Assembly: GCA_016218925.1 (NCBI GenBank)
Contig: JACRCR010000109.1
Span: 1 to 42,052, forward strand
Origin: Deltaproteobacteria bacterium
GTDB taxonomy: Bacteria; Desulfobacterota; Binatia; UBA1149; CAITLU01
Length of the DNA: 42,052 nt
Direction: 5' to 3'
In this document: positions 19,057-25,615 of the stretch, in pieces
Layout of the letters: each line of letters starts with the position of its first letter
Position numbering within the stretch: the stretch's first letter is position 1
Translations under genes and position numbers: made by a program
The notes under the pieces: generated by a model
Databases searched by the model: none
What the model was told of the DNA's origin: nothing
The model's input: the letters and a program-made list of their open reading frames with translations, nothing else

Positions 19057-19073
19057 GAGGAGGAAGTACAATC

Positions 19074-19514
19074 GTGACTTGCAACAGAGAGCAACGCCGC
19101 CGCCGCGATCGACGCGCCGGTTTCACGATGATCGAACTGCTGGTCGTGATGGTGATCCTGGGGCTGCTGGCAGCGCTGGTGGCACCCAACTTCTTCGGCC
19201 AGGCGGCCAAGGCCAGGGTTAAGACGGCAAGAGTGCAGATCACCAATCTGGCCACTGCGATGGACGCGCTGGCGCTCGACACCGGCCGCTATCCCAATTC
19301 TCAAGAGGGCCTGCACGCTCTGCTGGATGCGCCCTCGGGTATGGACATGTGGGACGGCCCCTACATGAAGAAGCTTCCCAAGGACCCGTGGGGCCACGAA
19401 TACCTGTACCGCGGACCCGAGAAGGGGGGCGGGGATTACGAGATCATGTGCTACGGCGCCGACGGACGCCCGGGCGGCGATGGAGACGGCGCTGACATTT
19501 CGAACCTCGATTGA
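19074..19514 (+). CDS. gspG: major pseudopilin GspG
   Basis: This 146-residue prepilin starts at GTG 19074 behind a strong GAGGAGGAAG. A basic leader ends RRAG, with cleavage before FTMIELLVVMVILGLLAALVAPNFF; Glu5 of the mature protein is present. The GspG-specific features follow: DTGRYPNSQEGLHALL, DPWGHEYLYRGP and the C-terminal calcium loop GADGRPGGDGDGADISN. It forms the body of the pseudopilus after processing by a prepilin peptidase, which is not in this window. It is set apart from gspF by a gap with a hairpin and has the best ribosome site of the cluster, as expected for the most abundant subunit. It overlaps gspH by 35 bases. Confidence 0.95.
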   Translation: MTCNREQRRRRDRRAGFTMIELLVVMVILGLLAALVAPNFFGQAAKARVKTARVQITNLATAMDALALDTGRYPNSQEGLHALLDAPSGMDMWDGPYMKKLPKDPWGHEYLYRGPEKGGGDYEIMCYGADGRPGGDGDGADISNLD

Positions 19515-19974
19515 GCGGCGCGGTCGCGGCGGCTTCACGCTTCTCGAACTCGTCGTAGTCGTCGTGATCATCGGCGTGATCTCGGCTCTGACGGTGCCGT
19601 CGGTGATCTCGGGCTGGCGCCAGGGCGCGGTACGCCGCACGGTGCGCGAGTTCGTCAGCGTCGCACGCTCGGCGTCGTCGCGCGCGGTGACCACTCGCAA
19701 GCCGGTCGGCCTGGTCATCCGGGAACGCGAGGGTCGTTTCGGCATCGAAGGCGGCGAGGCGACGTTCGAACTGCCCGACTTCGCCGAGTTCGGTGAGATC
19801 GAAGGCGGTCGAGAGGGAGAAGAGGACGACGAGATAGTGTTCGAGTTCTATCCGAGCGGCGCCTCATCCGGCGGGAGCGTGACGATCAGCTTCGACACCG
19901 CTGCGGGCTCGAAACGTTTCGTGATGATCTTCGACCCGCTGATCGGCCGCGTGCGCATCGAGGCCGACTCTTGA
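19480..19974 (+). CDS. gspH: minor pseudopilin GspH
   Basis: This 164-residue prepilin has the leader ending GRGG before FTLLELVVVVVIIGVISAL, with Glu5 present. The rest, including REFVSVARSASSRAVTTRKPVGLVI and a late FDPLIGRVRIE strand, fits the GspH/FimT family. An acidic segment (EGGREGEEDDE) lies in the middle. The ATG at 19480 overlaps gspG by 35 bases, and the stop overlaps the next start. GspH is a minor subunit near the pseudopilus tip. Confidence 0.85.
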   Translation: METALTFRTSIERRGRGGFTLLELVVVVVIIGVISALTVPSVISGWRQGAVRRTVREFVSVARSASSRAVTTRKPVGLVIREREGRFGIEGGEATFELPDFAEFGEIEGGREGEEDDEIVFEFYPSGASSGGSVTISFDTAAGSKRFVMIFDPLIGRVRIEADS

Positions 19975-20492
19975 TCGTGACGCGGCATCTGCTGCGGGCG
20001 TGTGCAGGGCTGCGTGGCGGCCTGAAGGCGCGCAGGCGTGCGTGCACGCCTGCGCGTTCGCTGCGGCCGCAGCCGCGGCGGCGCAGCCGCGGCTTTACCC
20101 TTCTCGAAGTCACGGTTGCTGTGGCGGTTATGGGTGTCGGCATCGTCGGAGCCCTGGAACTCTTCACCGGGAGCATGAAGCTGGCGGGCGAAGTCGACAA
20201 TCAGACCAAGGCCGTGGTACTGGCGCGCTCGCTGGTAGACGAATCGATGTGGAGAACCGTGCTTCAGGAGGAAACGCGCAGCGGCAACCAAGGGAAGTAC
20301 TCGTGGACTCTGGAGACGCGCCCGATCGACCGGCAACTGCTCGGTCTCGACGAGAGCAGCGACGACAAGTTCCGCGACGCTGAGGGAGAGCTCGGCCTGT
20401 GGCAGATTTCCGCGGAGGTGCGCTGGCTCGGAACCAACGGTGAGAAGAGCGTCGTCGTTCAAAGTGCCCGCATCTCGGAGAAGTCTTCGTGA
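19971..20492 (+). CDS. gspI: minor pseudopilin GspI
   Basis: This protein of 173 residues follows gspH with a TTGA overlap; a GTG at 19977 is the alternative start. It has an unusually long basic leader of about 41 residues before the RSRG/FTLLEVTVAVAVMGVGIVGALELF junction. Glu5 is present. The C-terminal part has IDRQLLG and ELGLWQISAEVRW, in line with GspI, which seeds the tip complex with GspJ and GspK. The order G-H-I-J-K supports the name; sequence alone would only say type II pseudopilin. The leader is Arg/Ala-rich and may be under weak constraint. Confidence 0.85.
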   Translation: MIVTRHLLRACAGLRGGLKARRRACTPARSLRPQPRRRSRGFTLLEVTVAVAVMGVGIVGALELFTGSMKLAGEVDNQTKAVVLARSLVDESMWRTVLQEETRSGNQGKYSWTLETRPIDRQLLGLDESSDDKFRDAEGELGLWQISAEVRWLGTNGEKSVVVQSARISEKSS

Positions 20493-21382
20493 GCGAGCCG
20501 CGGCGAACAGGTCGCGACATCGCAGCCGGCGTCGCCGATCGCGCCGGCGCTGCGGCGAGGATCGCCGCGGGCTTCACGCTTCTGGAACTGGTGGTGGCGA
20601 TGGCCGTCTTCAGCCTGGTGTGTCTGGGCATATACGGCGTGCTGGTGCTCGGTGCGCGGTCGGCGAGTTCGGGCGAGCGCGTGACGGAACAGTCGCGGCG
20701 CTTCCGGATCGCGACCGAACTGATGACCAGACAGATCGCCTCGGCGGTGCCGATTTCGCTGCCGAGGCCGGACGAAGGGGGCTTCGGCAAGGACAAGGAC
20801 GGGTCGGATCCGGAGCCGTATTTCTTCGGCGATTCGACGCAGGTCGAGTTCGTGACGACGGCGCCGCAGCGGCCCGACGCCAGCGGGATGGCGATAGTTC
20901 GCTACTGGGTCGAGGAGGGGACGCTGCAGATGTCGGAGACGCCGGCCTACGAAGCCTTCCGGGGCGACGAGTCCTTCGGCAAGGACGAGGGACCGGCGGC
21001 AGGTGCGCGGGCCACGTTGCTGTTCGACGTGGACTCGCTCAAGTTGGGCTACCGGCGCGATCCGGACAGCGATGAATGGCTGGAGGTCTGGGATGCCGTC
21101 GACGAGGACCAGTTGCCGGCGGCGGTACGTCTGGAAGTGATACCGTCGGTCGCCGCCGGACCCGCCTGGTACCAGGAGGCGCCGGTCATGGTGGGCACCT
21201 TCAACCAGGTCTCCGACATCGAGGACGACTTCGCGGGCGTGAAGAGAGGTGGCGGCGGCGGCGGCCGTGGGAGCCGCGGCGGGCGCGGCGAGAACGGGTC
21301 GGAAGACGAACGAGGCGGCGGCGCAGGCGAAGAAGAGACGACACCGCCCTCGACCGTTCCCGAACCGGACGAGACAGACTGA
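20489..21382 (+). CDS. gspJ: minor pseudopilin GspJ
   Basis: This 297-residue protein starts at GTG 20489, overlapping gspI by four bases. The prepilin junction is IAAG/FTLLELVVAMAVFSLVCLGIYGVL with Glu5. The globular part (FRIATELMTRQIASAVPI; DSLKLGYRRD; AAVRLEVIPSV) has the beta-rich pattern of GspJ. About 45 C-terminal residues are Gly/Arg-rich and then acidic and appear disordered; they precede the Asp-rich gene, so charged low-complexity sequence clusters here. GspJ binds GspI and GspK at the pseudopilus tip. Confidence 0.88.
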   Translation: MSEPRRTGRDIAAGVADRAGAAARIAAGFTLLELVVAMAVFSLVCLGIYGVLVLGARSASSGERVTEQSRRFRIATELMTRQIASAVPISLPRPDEGGFGKDKDGSDPEPYFFGDSTQVEFVTTAPQRPDASGMAIVRYWVEEGTLQMSETPAYEAFRGDESFGKDEGPAAGARATLLFDVDSLKLGYRRDPDSDEWLEVWDAVDEDQLPAAVRLEVIPSVAAGPAWYQEAPVMVGTFNQVSDIEDDFAGVKRGGGGGGRGSRGGRGENGSEDERGGGAGEEETTPPSTVPEPDETD

Positions 21383-21422
21383 GGTCGGGCTGATGACAAC
21401 AACCACACACAGAGGAGTTTCG

Positions 21423-21725
21423 ATGGAAGCGAGTCACGGCGTTTTGGAAGACGGCACTGCGGGCGAAGAACTCGTGGCAACGTCGCCACGATGGCATGGC
21501 CATTGGTCGGTCCTGTCTGCGGCCGGCGCGGGCAAGGGTAAGAAAGAGGGCGAAGAGGACGACGTCGAGGAAGACGACGATCTCGACGACGACGACGAGT
21601 TCGACCTCGATGACGACGAGGAGGACGACGACTTCGATGACGACGATGACTTCGAAGACGACGATCTCGATGACGACGACGACGACGATCTCGACGACGA
21701 CGAGGATGACGACGACGAGGACTGA
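21423..21725 (+). CDS. Asp-rich small acidic protein inside the secretion operon
   Basis: This 100-residue protein is not recognised as any secretion subunit. ATG 21423 is chosen for the AGAGGAG seven bases upstream; an in-frame ATG at 21393 is possible. The first 43 residues are ordinary and contain no signal peptide or prepilin motif. Residues 44-100 hold 49 Asp or Glu out of 57, broken only by single V, L or F residues spaced about 6-11 apart. This gives a very negative, probably disordered chain that could bind calcium or basic protein surfaces. It lies between gspJ and gspK with a 20-base overlap into gspK, so it is co-expressed with tip pseudopilins. No function is assigned. Confidence 0.7.
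   Translation: MEASHGVLEDGTAGEELVATSPRWHGHWSVLSAAGAGKGKKEGEEDDVEEDDDLDDDDEFDLDDDEEDDDFDDDDDFEDDDLDDDDDDDLDDDEDDDDED
21552..21722 (+). repeat. imperfect GAC/GAT/GAG trinucleotide tract
   Basis: The tract is made mainly of GAC and GAT codons with GAG or GAA and occasional CTC or TTC. It encodes the acidic tail in one frame, and in the next frame reads as Thr/Ser/Arg-rich codons that include the gspK start. Its repetitive nature makes it prone to slippage. Confidence 0.85.
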
Positions 21726-22749
21726 TGGTCCTGGGCGCCAGCGCGGAGTCGCGCTGCTGCTGGTGGTGTGGACGTTCGCGATGCTGGCGGTGCTGGCGGC
21801 CGAATTCGCCCGCGCGATGCGCGACGAGGCCATCGGCACCCGCAACTTCAAGGAAGGCACCATCGCGCGCTATCTGGCGATGGCGGGCGTCAGTGAGGCG
21901 ATCCTGGCGCTGCAGGCCGAGCGCCAGCGCGGCGATCAGATCGAGCACGTCGAGGACGAGGAGAATCTCGATCCGATCCGCTCGCTCGCGCAGGGTGACG
22001 GCCAGTGGGTCGAGGCCGAGTTCAACGGCAAGCCCTACCAGGTGCGGGTCCTCGACGAGGGCGGAAAGATCGGCCTGAACGCGGTCGACGATGCCACGCT
22101 GAGGCTGATCCTGGACAACCTGGAGTTCCCCGAGGACCAGGCCAGTATGATCGCCGACTCGATCCTGGACTGGCGTGACGAGGACGATCTGCACGGAATG
22201 AACGGCGCCGAGAGCGACTACTACGAGAGCCTTCCGCGTCCGTATCGCGCCAAGAACGCCGACTTCGACACCGTCGAAGAACTGCTGCTGGTGCGCGGCG
22301 TGGACCGTGAGGCGTTCTATGGCAACGACGAGTATCCGGGCCTCGGCCAGATCTTCACGGTCTTCAACAAGTCGAAGAAGGTCAACGTCGGCTCGGTGGC
22401 CCCGGCCGTGATGCAGGCGCTCGGCGGTATCGATCGCGACGAAGCCAATGAGCTGGGGCGCCAGCGACGCAGGGGCGAGGGCGACGACGTCTCCGAAACG
22501 CTCACCGCCATGCTGGCCGGTTCCAACACCGGCGGCGACCCCAAGAAACCGATCGACATGACGATCGAAGCACGGGTTCTCGACTACGGCGAAACCACCG
22601 AACTGGCCCACGTCGCTGCGGTGGTGCACATGAGTGCAGGGGGAGACGGGTTGCGGGTCTACAGGTGGTATGATTCCATCTTCGCTTCCGAATCCGACAA
22701 CGCCGGCTCGGCCGGGACCTACGGAGAGGAAGAGTCGCCTGCGGGCTGA
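21706..22749 (+). CDS. gspK: minor pseudopilin GspK
   Basis: This protein of about 347 residues has the leader MTTTRTDGPGRQRG, with cleavage before VALLLVVWTFAMLAVLAAEFARAM. Glu5 is absent, as is normal for GspK. The large domain has ARYLAMAGVSEAILAL, VRVLDEGGKIGLNAVDD, ILDWRDEDDLHGMNGAE and FDTVEELLLVRGVD, all typical. ATG 21706 is the only start that gives a complete leader; it lies inside the Asp-codon tract of the preceding gene, in the +1 frame. No independent ribosome site is seen, so translation probably depends on coupling to the acidic gene. GspK caps the pseudopilus tip and binds calcium in known members. Confidence 0.88.
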   Translation: MTTTRTDGPGRQRGVALLLVVWTFAMLAVLAAEFARAMRDEAIGTRNFKEGTIARYLAMAGVSEAILALQAERQRGDQIEHVEDEENLDPIRSLAQGDGQWVEAEFNGKPYQVRVLDEGGKIGLNAVDDATLRLILDNLEFPEDQASMIADSILDWRDEDDLHGMNGAESDYYESLPRPYRAKNADFDTVEELLLVRGVDREAFYGNDEYPGLGQIFTVFNKSKKVNVGSVAPAVMQALGGIDRDEANELGRQRRRGEGDDVSETLTAMLAGSNTGGDPKKPIDMTIEARVLDYGETTELAHVAAVVHMSAGGDGLRVYRWYDSIFASESDNAGSAGTYGEEESPAG

Positions 22750-22758
22750 GCGCTTCGA

Positions 22759-24120
22759 GTGGACACCAAGAGTTTTTTTCACCGCATCGTCAAAGCGGAT
22801 TTTGCCGATGCCCTGGGGATCGCGCTGCGCGGCGACGTGGTGTCGGTGGCGCACGTCCGCAAGCGGCTGAATTCGGTGCGGGTCATCGAGCTGGCCTCGG
22901 CGCGACTAGGCGGCCCCTCGGAGGCCCATCTGGCAGAAGCCGCCAGTTTCTTACGTCGGTGGGTCGCCGATAACGCGGTGGAACCCACCCGCATCGCCAT
23001 CGCGGTGGATAGGTCGGTGACCTTTCTTGGAACGCTGCCGATCCCGGCGTCGGCCGCAGCCAACGCCGGCGGCGTGGTCGGCTACGAACTCGACAGACTG
23101 ATCCCGGTACCTGCCGATGCGCTGTACTGGAGCCACCTGGTCCGGCCCGTGGGCACCGTGGGCGAACGGGTGGCGGTAACCGTGGTTGCGGCTCCGCGGC
23201 TTGCGGTGGAAGAGGCCGCGGCGCTGGCGGCCGAGGCGGGGCTGCCGCTTTCGGCGGTGACCGCCGAGCCGCTGGCGCTGTCCGACTATGTGGCGTTTTC
23301 GCGACACCCGCTGGCCGCGCTTCTTACCCGCGCCGGGACTCGCGACTACCTGACGCTCACGACCGCCGGCGTGCTGGCCTCGAGCCATCATCTGGACACG
23401 CGCACCGGCTCGCGTGCCGAGGCCGTTGCCAGAGAGGTGGAGACCGCGCTCCCCGAGCACAGCGGTGAGGCGCCGGTTCGCGCCTGTCAGAGCCCGACCG
23501 AGCCCGGAGAGGTGGCGCTGACGGATCTGGTCGCCGGCGACTTCTTTCCGATCGGGTGCCGTCCCACCGAGTCCGAGATCGTTGCGGTCGGCGCCGCGCT
23601 CGGCCAGCTCGGCGAATCCAAGACGCCGATCAATCTGCTGCCCGAAGCGATGGTGCACGCCTCGACCGGGCTGGGATTGCGAGAACTGGCGCTGTCGGGC
23701 GCGGTGATCGTGATGGCACTGGTGCTGGTGGCGACGATGACAGCCAAGAACCTGGCCATCGATGCCGCGCTGGCCAGCGAGGTGGCGCGGCTCGAACCGA
23801 TGGTCGAGCAGACCCTGCGCCGCCAGGACAAGAACCAGGAAACCCTGGAGAAGGTCGCACGGCTCGAGAAGAGGAGCCGCAGCCGCGTGCTCACCTATAT
23901 GAAAGCGATCACCGAACTGGTGCCCCCCTCGGCGTACCTGACGACCTTTCGCTTTCGTGAGGATCGCATCGAAGTCGACGGGATCGCGGGCAAGGCCAGC
24001 GAACTGATCGCGATCCTGGAGGCCTCACCGTATTTCGCCAACGTCGATTTCACGGCGCCCACGACCAAGTATCTGGCAGACCAGGAACGCTTCAGCCTGC
24101 GCATGAGGCTCGAAGAATGA
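22759..24120 (+). CDS. gspL: type II secretion assembly protein GspL (PilM/PilN-like architecture)
   Basis: This 453-residue protein has a cytoplasmic actin-like part (about residues 1-290; RIAIAVDRSVTFLGTLPI, GYELDRLIPVPADALYW), one membrane helix near 309-330, a short coiled coil (EVARLEPMVEQTLRRQDKNQ) and a PilN-type ferredoxin-like domain (AYLTTFRFREDRIEVDGIAG). It would link the ATPase GspE to GspM. The start is GTG 22759, nine bases after the gspK stop. The C-terminal PilN domain shows closeness to type IV pilus proteins, common in deltaproteobacterial secretion systems. It overlaps gspM by four bases. Confidence 0.85.
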   Translation: MDTKSFFHRIVKADFADALGIALRGDVVSVAHVRKRLNSVRVIELASARLGGPSEAHLAEAASFLRRWVADNAVEPTRIAIAVDRSVTFLGTLPIPASAAANAGGVVGYELDRLIPVPADALYWSHLVRPVGTVGERVAVTVVAAPRLAVEEAAALAAEAGLPLSAVTAEPLALSDYVAFSRHPLAALLTRAGTRDYLTLTTAGVLASSHHLDTRTGSRAEAVAREVETALPEHSGEAPVRACQSPTEPGEVALTDLVAGDFFPIGCRPTESEIVAVGAALGQLGESKTPINLLPEAMVHASTGLGLRELALSGAVIVMALVLVATMTAKNLAIDAALASEVARLEPMVEQTLRRQDKNQETLEKVARLEKRSRSRVLTYMKAITELVPPSAYLTTFRFREDRIEVDGIAGKASELIAILEASPYFANVDFTAPTTKYLADQERFSLRMRLEE

Positions 24121-24734
24121 ATCCGCTCGACCGCTGGAAGGCGCTCTCGACGCGCGAGCGGCTGCTGCTGGTGTCCGCGCTCGCCATCGCCGCGATGGTC
24201 ATCTTCCGCTACGGCTTGCTCGGCGGCGAGGACGAAACGGAGTCGGCTGGTGCCGATGCGCAGTGGGTACAGGTCGCCAAGATCGAGAACTACCGGCGCG
24301 TGCTGGCACGATCCGAGGCGACGGAGCAGCAAAGCGGCGAGATTCAGGCTCGCTTCCAGGCCGACCAGGACCGGCTGACCGGCGGGGCGACGACGACACA
24401 GGTGGGCGCCGAACTGCAGGGTCTGATCGGAACCTTCGCCGCCGACGCTGGGCTCAACGTGCTCAGCTCGCAGATACTCAAGGAAGAGGAAGTCGACGGT
24501 TTTCGACGGGTGGGAGTGCGACTGACGCTCAGCGGCAGTCTCGAAGGCGTGGCCAGGCTGCTGTCGTCGATCGAAGGTGGAGAGAAAGACCTCGTGGTCG
24601 CCCACCTGGAAGTCAACCGCAAGCTCGGGACGGTACGGCGTCCGACCACGCCGCACGCGGTGCCTGACGCTGCGACGCCGCCTCCGCTGACCGTCAGCCT
24701 CGAGGTCAAGACGTTCATGAGGCAAGCGACGTGA
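24117..24734 (+). CDS. gspM: type II secretion protein GspM (GspMb/PilO-like)
   Basis: This 205-residue inner-membrane protein has a short cytoplasmic start (MNPLDRWKALSTRERLLL), a single membrane helix at about 17-35, a helical stalk and a periplasmic ferredoxin-like domain (VGVRLTLSGSLEGVARLLSSIE, then KDLVVAHLEVNRK). This matches the GspM/PilO group that pairs with GspL. ATG 24117 overlaps the gspL stop and its own stop overlaps the next start, so L, M and the C-like gene are coupled. Confidence 0.82.
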   Translation: MNPLDRWKALSTRERLLLVSALAIAAMVIFRYGLLGGEDETESAGADAQWVQVAKIENYRRVLARSEATEQQSGEIQARFQADQDRLTGGATTTQVGAELQGLIGTFAADAGLNVLSSQILKEEEVDGFRRVGVRLTLSGSLEGVARLLSSIEGGEKDLVVAHLEVNRKLGTVRRPTTPHAVPDAATPPPLTVSLEVKTFMRQAT

Positions 24735-25549
24735 AGCGCTTGCTGCAGGCGCTGGCGTTGCTGCAACTGGCGCTCGTCGTCGGACTGGGGCTGCGCGTGG
24801 TCGACGTGCTGCGCACCGAGTTGCCGACCTTCGGAGAGATTCCCGATCTTCCTGCGGTCACTCCACTTCCGGCGGCCAGATCCAGAGCCAAGCCCGACGC
24901 TGCCACTACCGACGCGATCGTCAACGCGGATCTGTTCGAGGCCGAGCGCGGAGTTCATACCGAAGATCTCGACGTGTCGGGGCTGGCCGACGCAGCACCG
25001 CTGCCGCCGCCCACCAACGTCAAGGTCAGCGGGATCCTGTTGCTCGGAGAGCCGGTGGCGATCCTGTCGGATCCGGCCGTGGGTCCCGATCAGCGCTCGC
25101 TGCGGCGCGGCGACATGTTCGGTGACTATCAGGTGGGAGAGATCGGGCCGAGTTCGGTGGTGCTGCTGGGATCGACCGGGCAGGAGTTCCATCTGGACCT
25201 GCATGTTGAAGGAGGCTCGGGAGGAGGCGGGCCGGCGCCCGGAACGCCACCGCGTGCGGCTGGTGCTACGCCGGCCAGGCCGACTACAGCGCCGGGCAAC
25301 CGCGCGGCGACCCCGCGCCCCGGCTCCCCGGCGGCGCCGGCCGACAAGACGGACTCCAGAGCGATGAGCGCCCGGGAGCGGGCCCAGGCCATCGCGCAGC
25401 GCAACGCTGCGATCCGCGCGAGTCGGCCCACTCCGGGGCAGGCCGGTGCGACGGCGCCCGGCGGCCAGGGCGAGGCAGCTGCTCCCGATCCTGTGCAAGC
25501 GCGTCTGGACGCGCTGCGCAAACTTCGCGAGGCGGCGAAAACGCGCTAG
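24731..25549 (+). CDS. gspC: GspC/PilP-like secretin-contacting protein
   Basis: This 272-residue protein has a membrane helix at about 5-22 and a small beta domain at about 85-150 (VKVSGILLLGEPVAILSDPAVG, RSLRRGDMFGDYQVGEIGPSSVVL) like the homology region of GspC and PilP, which binds the secretin N0 domain. No PDZ domain is present; instead a long Pro/Ala/Gly-rich tail ends in a short basic helix (ARLDALRKLREAAK). Its place between gspM and gspD supports the role, although in enterobacteria gspC comes first. The start is GTG at 24731. The symbol is by position and domain, not by full-length likeness. Confidence 0.72.
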   Translation: MKRLLQALALLQLALVVGLGLRVVDVLRTELPTFGEIPDLPAVTPLPAARSRAKPDAATTDAIVNADLFEAERGVHTEDLDVSGLADAAPLPPPTNVKVSGILLLGEPVAILSDPAVGPDQRSLRRGDMFGDYQVGEIGPSSVVLLGSTGQEFHLDLHVEGGSGGGGPAPGTPPRAAGATPARPTTAPGNRAATPRPGSPAAPADKTDSRAMSARERAQAIAQRNAAIRASRPTPGQAGATAPGGQGEAAAPDPVQARLDALRKLREAAKTR

Positions 25550-25615
25550 GTAGGCCGAGGGCGAGCCGCCGGCTGGCACATCGAAGCGGACCGCGCAGTG
25601 GTTGGACGAGGAGAC

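Noticed and set aside
21049..22854. 601-codon minus-strand frame over gspJ-gspK
   Set aside because: It reads the Asp-codon tract as Val/Ile- and Arg-rich low complexity and contradicts the clear pseudopilin genes on the plus strand.
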